DNA of 64,000 bases from Flavobacterium foetidum. GTDB taxonomy: Bacteria; Bacteroidota; Bacteroidia; Flavobacteriales; Flavobacteriaceae. The notes below the pieces were generated by a model. It ran no database searches. It was not told the DNA's origin and was given only the letters and a program-made list of their open reading frames with translations. The position numbers were made by a program, and so were the translations under genes. Where the stretch lies: the NCBI RefSeq assembly GCF_004634245.1, contig NZ_SJTF01000020.1:1-64000 (forward strand). Reading direction: 5' to 3'. Positions 1-9,470 of this stretch are shown piece by piece; position 1 is the stretch's first letter; each line of letters begins with the position of its first letter.

Positions 1-560
1 TTAGATATTTGAGGATAGAATTAAAAAAATCTAATTTAATCTGCTAAAATCTTTTAAAATCTGCGTGAAATACTTTTCGTTTAAGGATTTTTCACGCAGA
101 TTTAGACAGATTAAGCAGATTTACACAGATATAAATTGATGAGTTAATCTTAAAAAAATCTAATTTAATCTGCTGAAATCTTTTAAAATCTGCGTGAAAT
201 ACTTTCCGTGTAAGGATTTTTTCCCGCAGATTTAGACAGATTAAGCAGATTTTCACAGATTTAGATATTTGAGGATAGAATTAAAAAAATCTAATTTAAT
301 CTGCTAAAATCTTTTAAAATCTGCGTGAAATACTTTTTGGGTAAGGATTTTTTCCCGCAGATTTAGACAGATTAAAGCAGATTTGCGCAGATTTAGATAT
401 TTGAGGATAGAATTAAAAAAATCTAATTTAATCTGCTAAAATCTTTTAAAATCTGCGTGAAATACTTTTTGGGTAAGGATTTTTTCCCGCAGATTTAGAC
501 AGATTAAAGCAGATTTACACAGATTTAGATATTTGAGGGTATAATTAAAAAAAACTTAAT
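1..560. repeat. Tandem array of ~130-132 bp palindromic units
   Basis: Four units begin at about 1, 131, 261 and 393, with a fifth partial unit from 525. Units starting TTAGATATTTGAGG recur at a 132 bp period; the unit at 131 has a variant start. Each unit is itself a dyad: a left half rich in AATCTG words ending AAATCTGCGTGAAA faces a right half beginning TTTCACGCAGATTT or TTTCCCGCAGATTT. RNA from either strand could fold into long hairpins. No reading frame is plausible here. The array may continue to the left of the window. Confidence 0.9.
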
Positions 561-563
561 GGG

Positions 564-1124
564 TTATTTTAATTCGGCTCGAATTCTGCTTAAGCTGACT
601 TGAGTGATTCCTAAATATGAGGCAATATGCCCTAATTGAACCCTTTGCAATAATTCAGGATGATCTTTCATTAATTCCAAATAACGTTCAGAAGCATTTT
701 TGAATTGTTTAGAAATAAGACGTTCTTCCGTTTTGATTAATTCTTTTTCTGCAAATTTTCGTCCCCAATTGGCTATATGAACATCTTCATTAAAGAGTTT
801 TCTAAGATTTTCCGTTTTGAGTTCATACAATTCGCAGTCTTCCAGTAGTTCGATAGTTTCATAACCAGGCTGTTCTTCAACATAACTTTTCATCGAAATA
901 ATGGTTTCACCTTCTTTTCCGAACCAGAAAGTGACCTCGTTGTCTCTTTCAACAAAGGCTCTTACCAATCCTTTTTTTATAAAATAAATATTCGATTCTA
1001 TCTTGTTGGCTTTTAGTAAAATATGCCCTTTCGGGAAAGCTATTTCGCTGACATTGTTTTGCAGTGCCAATTTAGACCGTTCAGGAAGCTGGTGTATGTA
1101 ATCGAGAATTTTGGAGATATCCAT
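564..1124 (-). CDS. Crp/Fnr-family transcriptional regulator
   Basis: About 187 residues starting MDISKILDYI; a longer frame to 1172 adds a hydrophobic stretch atypical of the family, so I chose the inner start. Residues ~10-110 form a cyclic-nucleotide-binding-type beta barrel (FPKGHILLKANK, then a region like GLVRAFVE). The C-terminus has a winged helix-turn-helix ending LGITQVSLSRIRAEL. Bacteroidetes Crp-like proteins of this size often lack the cAMP-contacting residues, so the ligand is unknown. It lies just downstream of the efflux operon on the same strand, separated from it by a terminator hairpin, so it is probably transcribed separately. A role in controlling the pump is possible but is not shown by the sequence. 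Confidence 0.85.
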   Translation of the reverse strand: MDISKILDYIHQLPERSKLALQNNVSEIAFPKGHILLKANKIESNIYFIKKGLVRAFVERDNEVTFWFGKEGETIISMKSYVEEQPGYETIELLEDCELYELKTENLRKLFNEDVHIANWGRKFAEKELIKTEERLISKQFKNASERYLELMKDHPELLQRVQLGHIASYLGITQVSLSRIRAELK

Positions 1125-1190
1125 CAATGGGATTTTAGAAATTATAGAATAAAGGTAAAAACTAAACGGCAAAAGCGTTCTATTATAAAT

Positions 1191-1222
1191 AAAAAAAATC
1201 CCATTTCAGAGTAGAAATGGGA
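1191..1222 (-). terminator. Intrinsic terminator after the efflux operon
   Basis: A perfect 9 bp stem, TCCCATTTC (1199-1207) and GAAATGGGA (1214-1222), has a 6 nt loop. Read on the minus strand it is followed by eight T residues. It separates the outer-membrane factor gene from the Crp-like gene. Confidence 0.8.
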
Positions 1223-1281
1223 TGTAAAACTGCTTCTGTGATGAGCTATTATTCAGAAACAATTTTTCGACCAACATATAA

Positions 1282-2772
1282 CTAATTTATTCCTCCGCCC
1301 AAAGCTTTGTACAATAGGACCTGAGAATTTGCGTTTCTGAGCTGAATATCAACAAAATCAAGTTCTGCCTGCAGTTTGTTTTTCTGTGCATTGATGATTT
1401 CTAGATAATTGGCATAACCGCTCAAATACAAGTCATTTGATACGTTTACGGCTATTTCGAGATGATCGATTTCTTTTAATTTGTACTTCAAAACATCTTC
1501 GTAGGCTTCATTTCTGTGCAGTAAAGCGCTCAATTCATTGAAAGCCGTCGTTACACTGTTTTGATATTGAAGGAATGAAATTTCCTGTCTTCTGTTGGAC
1601 ACATAAAACTCTTGCTTGATTTGCCCTTTATTGAAAACAGGAGCTGTTAGTCCGCCTAGAATCTGCCAAGCAAAAGAACCAACATCAAAAATAGTATTGA
1701 AAGAGAACGAATTAAATCCTGCATAACCACCCAAATTTAAAGTTGGGAAAAAGGCAGCACGAGCCGATTTTGCATCGGCATTGCTCGCTAATAATTCGAA
1801 ATAAGCCTCAGACACATCAGGCCTTTTGTGAATGATAGAATCGACGCTGATTTTTTGATTTAGAACTTCCAAATGCCCCGCCAAAAAATCGCTGCTTCTT
1901 TCAATTTTAGCGCCATATTCGCCCAAAAGTGTCAATAAAGCTTTTTCGGTCTGATCGATGCTTAATTTTAACTCCGAAGCTTCGGCATGAATATTATTGT
2001 TTTGTGCATTAAACTGCTGTACGGCCAATTCAGTCGCTTTTCCTACCGACCTTTGTGCCGAAACGATATCCAATGCTCTTTCCTGCGTTTTTAAATTGTT
2101 GTCATAAATCGCGGCTTGCTTGTCTAGTGCTATCAGTTTGAAATACAAATCGGCGATATCACTTAAAAGTCTTGTCTGCAATAATCGCATTCCTTGCTGA
2201 GAAGCAAAATACCTTTGTTGCGCCGCTTTTTTGCGGTTGCTTAGTTTGCCCCAAATATCAGCTTCCCACGAAACTTTTCCACCCAAAAAGAGATTAGGCG
2301 TAACATCTTCGTTGATTCTTTGTTTTTCGGTAATGTTTTGAGAAAAGTTCGTATCAAAATTACCAACGCCTTCCATGGTATATTTTCCGAAATGTGTTCC
2401 AGAAGCATCTGCCACAAGATCTAAGGAAGGAAGCAGTGCCAATTTTGCTACTTTTAAATGCGAATTGGCAATCAAGATTCGCTCCTGCATGATTAAATAA
2501 TCCGGATTTTTGGCAATGGCTTTTTTTAGCAATGCTTCTAATTTCGGGTCTTTAAAAAAGTTTTCCGTTTTTAATGGGATAAAATCATTGGTAGAAACTT
2601 CTTTTCGCTGTGCGTCAAAATTCTCAGGAAGTTTTGCCGCATCTAATTTAGTACTGACTTTTGGCGCAGAACAAGCTGTCAAAAGTAAAACACCGGTTAT
2701 TACAACGGCATTTTTGGTTGTCCTTAGAAACTGAACATCAGCATTTTTATATTGATTTAATAGATCTTTCAT
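1282..2772 (-). CDS. RND efflux outer-membrane factor (TolC/NodT family lipoprotein)
   Basis: This 496-residue protein has an N-terminal hydrophobic segment ending in a lipobox (LLTAC, Cys about residue 34), so it should be an outer-membrane lipoprotein. The body shows the duplicated coiled-coil layout of the outer membrane efflux protein family: long helical stretches around NSHLKVAKLALLPSLDLVAD and again around ANADAKSARAAFFPTLNLGG. It is the exit channel for the pump and adaptor encoded just upstream, and is the third gene of the operon in the usual order adaptor-pump-channel. A palindromic repeat lies in the 192 bp gap between it and the pump gene. Substrates cannot be read from the sequence. 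Confidence 0.93.
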   Translation of the reverse strand: MKDLLNQYKNADVQFLRTTKNAVVITGVLLLTACSAPKVSTKLDAAKLPENFDAQRKEVSTNDFIPLKTENFFKDPKLEALLKKAIAKNPDYLIMQERILIANSHLKVAKLALLPSLDLVADASGTHFGKYTMEGVGNFDTNFSQNITEKQRINEDVTPNLFLGGKVSWEADIWGKLSNRKKAAQQRYFASQQGMRLLQTRLLSDIADLYFKLIALDKQAAIYDNNLKTQERALDIVSAQRSVGKATELAVQQFNAQNNNIHAEASELKLSIDQTEKALLTLLGEYGAKIERSSDFLAGHLEVLNQKISVDSIIHKRPDVSEAYFELLASNADAKSARAAFFPTLNLGGYAGFNSFSFNTIFDVGSFAWQILGGLTAPVFNKGQIKQEFYVSNRRQEISFLQYQNSVTTAFNELSALLHRNEAYEDVLKYKLKEIDHLEIAVNVSNDLYLSGYANYLEIINAQKNKLQAELDFVDIQLRNANSQVLLYKALGGGIN

Positions 2773-2816
2773 TGTTTAATTTTATTTGTTCAATCTTTTG
2801 TCTAAATTTTTATTTT

Positions 2817-2950
2817 AACACATAGAAACATAGATTTTTATTTTCAAAAGGGAATTGAAAGAAACTAGTTTCTAAAACATAGAGCTATGTGACTTTTAGA
2901 AAAGTGAAACGCCTTTTCTAAGCCCACTAAATCCTATGATTCTATGTGTT
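2817..2950 (+). repeat. 134 bp core palindromic element, copy 1
   Basis: The element is bounded by AACACATAG and CTATGTGTT, with internal GAAACTAGTTTC, a CATAG..CTATG dyad and GTGAAACGCC. The same core occurs at 31418-31551 (inverted), 48483-48617 and 59987-60119. This copy lacks the outer AACCCGTTGGGTG termini that two of the others carry. It sits inside the efflux operon, between the pump and channel genes. Confidence 0.85.
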
Positions 2951-2964
2951 TCAAAAAATGCACA

Positions 2965-5900
2965 TTAAGATTTACTCATTCGTTTTTCCAATTTCGCAAA
3001 CAGTATATAAAGTCCAGGAATAATCAAAAGACCAAATACAGTTCCTATTAACATGCCGCCCGCAGCTGCGGTACCAATCGAACGGTTTCCGATAGCACCC
3101 GCGCCAGAAGCGATACACAGCGGAATCAATCCTGAAATAAATGCAAATGATGTCATTAAAATTGGACGGAAACGAAGTCTTGCTCCTTCAATCGCGGCTT
3201 CGACAATATCGCGTCCGATTTTGTTTTGTGCCATCGCAAACTCTACAATCAGAATGGCGTTTTTGGCGAGCAGACCGATCAGCATGACGAGTGCTACTTG
3301 TGCGTAAATATTATTATCCAATCCGACCATTACAAGTGCAATATAAGAACCGAAAACTCCAACGGGAAGGCTTAATAAAACAGGGAACGGAAGCAATAAA
3401 CTTTCGTATTGAGCAGCAAGCAATAAGTAAACGAAAAGTATACAAAGCCCAAAAATGTATATGGTTTGGTTACCCGACAGAATCTCCTCACGCGTCATAC
3501 CCGACCATTCTAATTCAAAACGGCTTGGCAATTTTTCGGCAGCAATTCTTTCAACGGCGGCAATCGCATCTCCAGAACTGTAGCCTTCAGCAGGTTCGCC
3601 GTTGATCATAGCCGACATATACATGTTGTAACGCGTTAAAACTTCTGGGCCGTAAACTCTTTCTAGTTTAATGAAAGTAGAAAACGGAACCATTTCGCCC
3701 GCCTCATTCTTCAAATACATATCCAGAATGCTTTCTGGATTTTGGCGGAATTGCGGACTCGCCTGAACCATCACTTTGTACATTTGAGAGAAACGGATAA
3801 AATTGGTAGCATAAAAAGAACCTAACATGGTTTGCAGAGTAGACATCGCATTATCTACCGAAATTCCTTTTTTGGCAGCCAAATCATAATCAATATGAAT
3901 TAAATATTGTGGGAAAGTGGCATCAAAACTCGAAAAAGAGTTCTGAATTTCTGGCGAAGCATTCAATTCTTTGATGAATTCTTTGGTTACTTTATCGGTA
4001 TTGGTGATACTTCCTCCAGATTTATCTAATAAACGAAGCTCAAAACCACTCGTATTACCAAAACCAGGAACTGTTGGAGGCGCAAAGATTTCGATTTGTG
4101 CATCGGTAATGTTTTTTGTTTTTTCTGTCAGTTCGGCCATAAATTCGGTAACCGAAATATCACGTTCGCTCCAGTCTTTCAGGTTGATCATTCCCATTCC
4201 GTACGAAGCCCCGGCAATTTCGGTTACAATACTGTATCCAGCAAGAGTCGTTACGTTGTCTACACCTTTAATGCCTTGAGCAATTTTGGTTACTTCGTCT
4301 AGAGCTTTTTCGGTACGTTCTACCGTTGCTCCTTGTGGTGTTGTAACACTCACATACACCATTCCCTGATCTTCAGTTGGGATGAATCCTGACGCTAAAA
4401 ATCTCGTTGTTCCCCAAGTTAAAATACAGAACAGCACTAATAATCCAACAGTTACGGTATTGCGATCCGCAAATCTTACTAATACCTTGATGTATTTTGA
4501 AGTAATGTTATCGAACCAATTGTTGAATCTATGGAAGAATCTGCCTAATAAGGATTTTTTCTCTTTATTAGGATCATGCGCTTTCAGCATAATAGCACAA
4601 AGGGCAGGAGTAAGGGTAAGTGCGTTGACCCCCGAAATCACAATACTAATTGCCATTGTCAGCGAGAACTGCCTGTAGAAAACCCCAACTGGTCCGCTCA
4701 AAAAAGCAACAGGAATAAATACCGCGGCCATTACAATCGTAATCGCAATTACGGCACCTGTAATTTCTTTCATCGCACTAATGGTAGCTTCCATTGGCGA
4801 CATATGTTCTTCGGATATTTTTACGTGAACGGCTTCGACAACGACAATCGCGTTATCGACCACGATTCCGATGGAAAGCACCAAAGCAAAAAGCGTCAAT
4901 AAATTGATTGAGAATCCCATCATCGACATAAAAGTAAACGAACCAATAAGCGCTACAGGAACTGCTAATACAGGAATTAAAGTCGACCTCCAATCTTGAA
5001 GGAAAAGAAAAACCACAAAAGCCACCAATATAAAGGCTTCTACCAAAGTTCTTAATACTTCGTGAATAGAAGCGTCAAGGAAACGAGATACATCATAAGC
5101 GATATTGTATTCCATTCCAGGAGGGAAAGAAGAAACCTTTAATTCTGCCATTTTTTCTTTTACGCTCGCAATAACTTCAGAAGCGTTTGAGCCCGGACGT
5201 TGTTTTAGCATAATCGATGCAGAAGGTTTTCCGTCGGTTTTAGAAACCATTCCGTAGCTCATTGCGCCAAATTCTATTTTCGAAATGTCTTTTAATCTTA
5301 AGATAGTTCCGTCTGCATTGGCTCTTAACGGAATTTCCTCGTATTGTTTTGGCTCAAAGAATTTTCCGCCATACTTGATTACATATTGCAGCTGATTGTC
5401 CATTTGACCTGAACCTTCACCTACTTTACCAGGCGCAGCAGAAATGTTCTGTTTTTGAAGCGAAGCAATGACTTCATTTGCCGAAATGTTATACGAAAGC
5501 ATCTTTTGCGGATCCAGCCAGACACGCATCGAATATTCTTTCTGCCCCATGATTTCGGCACGTCCGACACCATCAATACGTTTTAATTCCTGAAGAATAT
5601 TAATATCGGTAAAGTTGAAAATAAACTGCTCATCCTGAGTTTTGTCGGTGCTCGTGATGTTCAAGTACATCAACATACTATTTACTTCTTTTTCGGTCGT
5701 AACTCCGGCACGGATAACCTCTTCAGGAAGTTCGTCAAGTATTGTGGTTACACGGTTCTGTACGTTTACCGCTGCAAGATCGGGATCGGTTCCTACTTCA
5801 AAGAAAACCTGAATTAGGGTCAAACCGTCATTAGAAGTTACGGTCGACATATACGTCATTCCGGGAACTCCATTTATGGCTCTTTCTAAAGGTAGGGCAA

Positions 5901-6081
5901 CGGCATTGGCAGAAACCTCTGCGTTGGCTCCTGTATATTTTGCTGTAACGGTTACAGACGGTGGTACAATATCGGGGAATTGGGTAATGGGAAGCTGAAA
6001 CAACGCCAGCAATCCCAGAAGGACTATCATAACCGAGATGATTAATGACAATATTTTCCTTCTGATAAATAACTCTATCAT
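2965..6081 (-). CDS. RND multidrug efflux pump, inner-membrane subunit (HAE1/AcrB type)
   Basis: At 1038 residues this matches the normal AcrB length. It starts MIELFIRRKILSLIISV (TM1). A typical pore/porter region follows (ITQFPDIVPPSVTV, ALPLERAINGVPGM), with the two six-helix halves either side of large periplasmic loops. The TM4 proton-relay segment reads GIVVDNAIVVVE, where AcrB has adjacent aspartates; the second position is Asn here, as in many Bacteroidetes homologues. It is a proton-driven trimeric transporter exporting hydrophobic drugs, bile-like or envelope compounds through the adjacent adaptor and channel. The gene lies 56 bp after the adaptor gene, so it is in one operon. The substrate is not predictable. 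Confidence 0.96.
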   Translation of the reverse strand: MIELFIRRKILSLIISVMIVLLGLLALFQLPITQFPDIVPPSVTVTAKYTGANAEVSANAVALPLERAINGVPGMTYMSTVTSNDGLTLIQVFFEVGTDPDLAAVNVQNRVTTILDELPEEVIRAGVTTEKEVNSMLMYLNITSTDKTQDEQFIFNFTDINILQELKRIDGVGRAEIMGQKEYSMRVWLDPQKMLSYNISANEVIASLQKQNISAAPGKVGEGSGQMDNQLQYVIKYGGKFFEPKQYEEIPLRANADGTILRLKDISKIEFGAMSYGMVSKTDGKPSASIMLKQRPGSNASEVIASVKEKMAELKVSSFPPGMEYNIAYDVSRFLDASIHEVLRTLVEAFILVAFVVFLFLQDWRSTLIPVLAVPVALIGSFTFMSMMGFSINLLTLFALVLSIGIVVDNAIVVVEAVHVKISEEHMSPMEATISAMKEITGAVIAITIVMAAVFIPVAFLSGPVGVFYRQFSLTMAISIVISGVNALTLTPALCAIMLKAHDPNKEKKSLLGRFFHRFNNWFDNITSKYIKVLVRFADRNTVTVGLLVLFCILTWGTTRFLASGFIPTEDQGMVYVSVTTPQGATVERTEKALDEVTKIAQGIKGVDNVTTLAGYSIVTEIAGASYGMGMINLKDWSERDISVTEFMAELTEKTKNITDAQIEIFAPPTVPGFGNTSGFELRLLDKSGGSITNTDKVTKEFIKELNASPEIQNSFSSFDATFPQYLIHIDYDLAAKKGISVDNAMSTLQTMLGSFYATNFIRFSQMYKVMVQASPQFRQNPESILDMYLKNEAGEMVPFSTFIKLERVYGPEVLTRYNMYMSAMINGEPAEGYSSGDAIAAVERIAAEKLPSRFELEWSGMTREEILSGNQTIYIFGLCILFVYLLLAAQYESLLLPFPVLLSLPVGVFGSYIALVMVGLDNNIYAQVALVMLIGLLAKNAILIVEFAMAQNKIGRDIVEAAIEGARLRFRPILMTSFAFISGLIPLCIASGAGAIGNRSIGTAAAGGMLIGTVFGLLIIPGLYILFAKLEKRMSKS

Positions 6082-6137
6082 TTTTAAATTTTTAGATAAA
6101 TAATTAAATAACTGTTCTACAAGTCGATAACCAACAT

Positions 6138-7226
6138 TTATTTCATGTTGATTTTATCGCCGTCTCTCAATGATTGTGTTCCTTCTTGTACAATCAGGTC
6201 GTCATTTTTAAGACCATCATTCAAGATATAAACATCATCAAGAGTGGTTTCAACTGTAACATTTGTCATTTTAACTACTCCATCTTTGTTCACGCGGAAA
6301 ACGTATTGTTTGTCCTGAATAGAAAATACAGCTTTCTGCGGAATTAATATAGCGTTGGTTTTAGGCTCTGAGATAATCAGCTTACCAGAAGTTCCATGTT
6401 TGATAAATCCTTGTGGATTGTGAAATTTTGCTTTGTACTGAATAGAACCGGTCTGTCTGTCGATTTCTCCGTCGGCAGTTCTTAGTTCTCCTTTTTGGTC
6501 GTAAACTTGACCGTTTGGCAATACTAGTTTTATATCACCTTGGGTATTTAAGGTTTTGTCTTCCATCATTTGGAAATAGGTATTCTCAGGAATTGAGAAA
6601 TAGGCGTATACATCGTCTAATTGAGAAACAGTAGTCAATAACGAACCGTTTTCTACTAAACTTCCTTCTTTAAACGGAATTCGGTCAATCGTTCCGTCAA
6701 AAGGCGCGCGGATTGTGGTAAAACTGATTTGCTGGTCAATGGCTTTCTTTTCGGCAGCTGCATGCGCTACTTTAGCAGAAGCGGCTTCATATTTTGCTTT
6801 AGATAATTCTAATTCCTTATCAGCAATCACTTTTTTATTGAAAAGCGTTTGTGCTTGTTCCAGTTCTACTGTAGCGATTCTTAAATCGGCTTTTGCGTTT
6901 TTATAAACAGCCTCCGCTTTTAGAAGCTGAATCTGAAGTTCAACATCGCTAATTTTAAAAAGGATTTGTCCTTTTTTTACTTTTTGTCCTTCGCTAACGT
7001 ACACTTTATCTAAAAGGCCAGGAATTCGAACATGAATTTCGACATTGTTTTTAGCATGTACATCGGCAACAAATTTGCTCGAAACGATGGTGTCTTTTAG
7101 GGTAACTTTATAAACAGGAACTGTTTTGATATTGTCTGAATTCTTTTTGTTTTTATCGCCACACGAGACTAAAACGAATAAAGCCAAGGTGCATAAAAGA
7201 AATGGATTTTTATAAATGCTCATCAT
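6138..7226 (-). CDS. RND efflux periplasmic adaptor (MFP) lipoprotein
   Basis: This 362-residue protein has a signal peptide and a lipobox (VSCG, Cys about 22). Domain order is standard for membrane fusion proteins: barrel-sandwich hybrid half (VSEGQKVKKGQILFKI), an alpha-helical hairpin (~90-160), the second lipoyl half (IRAPFDGTIDRIPFKEGSLV), a beta barrel, and a C-terminal membrane-proximal domain (LIPQKAVFSIQDKQYVFRV). It is anchored in the inner membrane and joins pump to channel. It is first in the three-gene minus-strand operon, so the promoter should lie in 7227-7450. The start could be either of two adjacent Met codons. Confidence 0.94.
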   Translation of the reverse strand: MMSIYKNPFLLCTLALFVLVSCGDKNKKNSDNIKTVPVYKVTLKDTIVSSKFVADVHAKNNVEIHVRIPGLLDKVYVSEGQKVKKGQILFKISDVELQIQLLKAEAVYKNAKADLRIATVELEQAQTLFNKKVIADKELELSKAKYEAASAKVAHAAAEKKAIDQQISFTTIRAPFDGTIDRIPFKEGSLVENGSLLTTVSQLDDVYAYFSIPENTYFQMMEDKTLNTQGDIKLVLPNGQVYDQKGELRTADGEIDRQTGSIQYKAKFHNPQGFIKHGTSGKLIISEPKTNAILIPQKAVFSIQDKQYVFRVNKDGVVKMTNVTVETTLDDVYILNDGLKNDDLIVQEGTQSLRDGDKINMK

Positions 7227-7450
7227 TAGGTTTTTAATTTTGAATAAATAAATTTTCTCCCTTGATAAATTAAATACAGGGAGTATGAATTTGGATTTTT
7301 AAAATAGATATGTTACGGACGCTTTTTAGAAGTTCCGTGTTTGAAATGTTTTTGATGTAAAACGATTACTCCAATTACTAGGTGAAGGTAAAAGAAGAAA
7401 CAGTTCAGGTTTTCTGAATTAATTATATAAAAACATCAAGAAGCCGCAAT

Positions 7451-7810
7451 CTAGAATAATTGGTACAAATGCAGATAGGTATGCCTTTCGACTTGGTATA
7501 TAGAAGCTATACCATAAATTAAGCTTTTTTTGTAAAGCTTGAAGTTAATCAAGTTGCTAAAATAAGGAGCTTTTATGGTGCTTTGCTCCAATGTGGTAGC
7601 CCTAGATTTTATTTTCTTTTTAATGTTATAATGAACTTCCAGATTTTTGGAAGAAGAAAAGTCGGGCGTATGTATAAGATTATCGTCTGTCGTAACGCTG
7701 TCATGCGTAATGCAATGGCTCAGATATGCCTGCTGCTGATACGTCTCGGTGCTTCTGAAAAAAGAAAGCAACGAAAGTAAAACAATATATAGGAACTTTA
7801 TAGGTTTCAT
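7451..7810 (-). CDS. Small protein with N-terminal hydrophobic segment, unknown
   Basis: This 119-residue frame lies upstream of, and co-directional with, the efflux operon (225 bp gap). It begins MKPIKFLYIVLLSLLSFF, which looks like an export signal. The rest is basic and polar with no motif I recognise. No reading frame on the other strand is more convincing. The composition (long runs of Lys, Tyr, Leu) is only weakly protein-like, so it may be a genuine lineage-specific secreted peptide or a chance frame. Homologue conservation would decide. Confidence 0.4.
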   Translation of the reverse strand: MKPIKFLYIVLLSLLSFFRSTETYQQQAYLSHCITHDSVTTDDNLIHTPDFSSSKNLEVHYNIKKKIKSRATTLEQSTIKAPYFSNLINFKLYKKSLIYGIASIYQVERHTYLHLYQLF

Positions 7811-8119
7811 GTATGATAAAGCAGCAATTTAATAGTACAAAAAACAGCGTTGGTCTAGTTTAATGTGCGCCAAATATAATAATTTGAAAAAGAATGATTC
7901 TTAAAATTATTTAAAAACTGCAAAAAATTAAGAATATGATAACCTTAAATGTTGGATTTTTCAAGAAATGAAAAAATAGCGACTTAATTTAAAATTATAA
8001 TCCGCATTGCACTACACCTTATCTCAATCGTTAATTCTATAAAAGAGAGTACTAATCATGTAAAGATAATTGATTAAGAGGCTTTAAATTTGAATTTACA
8101 AACCCTAAAAAATAATTTC

Positions 8120-8482
8120 ATGAAATCTTTAGTCAAATTCAAAATGTTATCAATTATAGCTTTGGGCTGTTTTTTATTTTCTTGCAAGAATAATAATGAC
8201 GGTTATAGCGATGAAATAGAAACAGTACAAACACCTACCGACAGTACCAATACGGTCCCTGATACTACATCGCTTGATAATGCTTCGAACCAAAACGAAG
8301 GCGGAGATCCGGATGATTCTAATACAGGAGCAGCTTCTATAAGCGGCAATTCTAGTGACGCTTCATCAAAAACTAGCGAAGGAACCGGAAGCGGGCCGGG
8401 AGAAAGCGCAAAAGATGGTGCGACTTATACGAACACAAAAGCTTCAGATTCTCTGAAAAAGAGTTATAAAAAGAAGAAATAA
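8120..8482 (+). CDS. Small low-complexity lipoprotein
   Basis: About 120 residues from ATG 8120. A TTG 30 bp further upstream is in frame, but the ATG places the signal peptide correctly. MKSLVKFKMLSIIALGCFLFSC is a clear lipoprotein signal with Cys as the acylation site. After it come an acidic stretch and then a Ser/Gly/Thr/Asp-rich tail ending in lysines. There is no catalytic domain, so a surface-exposed or periplasmic spacer role is the most that can be inferred. It has its own terminator immediately downstream. TAAATTTG at 8085-8092 matches the Bacteroidetes -7 consensus. Confidence 0.75.
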   Translation: MKSLVKFKMLSIIALGCFLFSCKNNNDGYSDEIETVQTPTDSTNTVPDTTSLDNASNQNEGGDPDDSNTGAASISGNSSDASSKTSEGTGSGPGESAKDGATYTNTKASDSLKKSYKKKK

Positions 8483-8503
8483 TTAAAAGAATAACTAAAA
8501 TGA

Positions 8504-8530
8504 AAGAAGCTTCAAGAGGCTTCTTTTTTT
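8504..8530 (+). terminator. Intrinsic terminator
   Basis: AAGAAGC (8504-8510) pairs with GCTTCTT (8519-8525), loop TTCAAGAG, followed by a T run. It ends the small lipoprotein transcript. Confidence 0.75.
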
Positions 8531-8598
8531 CTTACGATATATTTCTATTAAGTATTTTTGATAAATGATTCTTTTTTGAAAATCTAACAATCGAGATT

Positions 8599-9243
8599 AT
8601 GAAAGCATTAGTAATTGGAGCAACAGGAGCAACTGGTCGATTTCTTGTAGATGAACTTTTGGCAGACCCGTTTTATACTACTGTTGTGATTTTTGTAAGA
8701 AAACCAACAGGCAGACAAAATCCTAAACTTGTAGAACATATAATTGATTTTACGGCAATTCGGGACAGCAAGGATTTGATTGTAGGAGATGTTATATTTT
8801 CATGTCTGGGAACAACGTTAAAAGATGCCGGCTCCAAGGAAAGCCAGACTAAAATCGATTTTGATATGCCGCTCCAATTTGCTGAAATCGCAAAAGCAAA
8901 CGGCATAAATTCATTTATACTTCTTTCTGCTTACGGAGCTTCTGCAAAAAGCAATGTGTTTTATTCGCAGCTAAAAGGAAAATTAGAAGATAAAATTGCG
9001 GCGCTTCACTTTGAGCAATATATTGTTTTTAGGCCAGGGCTTCTGCTGCGTCCTGATTCTGATCGCGCAGGCGAAAAGATTTCTGCCGTTGTGCTCAGTG
9101 TTTTCAATTCTTTAGGTTTGTTTCGAAAATTCAAACCATTGCCGACAGCTGTTTTGGCACAAAAGCTTGCGATCTCACCCAGATTGTTTTCTAGAGGGAA
9201 TTCGATTGTTGAATTGAACAAAATTTTTGAACTGAATTTGTAA
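8599..9243 (+). CDS. NAD(P)-binding Rossmann-fold oxidoreductase (NmrA/HTATIP2-like)
   Basis: This 214-residue protein opens with the dinucleotide-binding loop MKALVIGATGATGRFLVDEL (GxxGxxG). It then has an SDR-type middle (VIFSCLGTTLKDAG, then ILLSAYGASAKS) and a YSQLKGKLE stretch at the position of the atypical-SDR Tyr-x-x-x-Lys. The fold and length match small atypical short-chain dehydrogenases that bind NADPH, often as redox sensors or reductases. The substrate is unknown. The gene stands alone, 116 bp after a terminator-ended gene. Confidence 0.82.
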   Translation: MKALVIGATGATGRFLVDELLADPFYTTVVIFVRKPTGRQNPKLVEHIIDFTAIRDSKDLIVGDVIFSCLGTTLKDAGSKESQTKIDFDMPLQFAEIAKANGINSFILLSAYGASAKSNVFYSQLKGKLEDKIAALHFEQYIVFRPGLLLRPDSDRAGEKISAVVLSVFNSLGLFRKFKPLPTAVLAQKLAISPRLFSRGNSIVELNKIFELNL

Positions 9244-9470
9244 CAAAATCTTAGAACAGCGGTCTAAATGTAAAAACATTTTGACTTGGTTGGACTTTTA
9301 CTGAAAAGCTGTACGAAAATCATATTTTAAATAAATTAATTTTCTGTTATTTGTACTGAATTTTCTGCTAAGTTTAAATGAAGCCGTTCGTGAGTTCAGA
9401 ACGACTAGAATGAAATGAACACAATATTATTGGTTTCATCGAGTTTAAAATTAGGGATCATATTTCAAGT

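Noticed and set aside
1..560. Possible CRISPR array
   Set aside because: Units are about 130 bp, contiguous, self-complementary and without unique spacers; no cas genes are present.
1125..1172. 16-residue N-terminal extension of the Crp-like gene
   Set aside because: The extension is hydrophobic and unlike the family; the start at 1124 gives the usual N-terminus.
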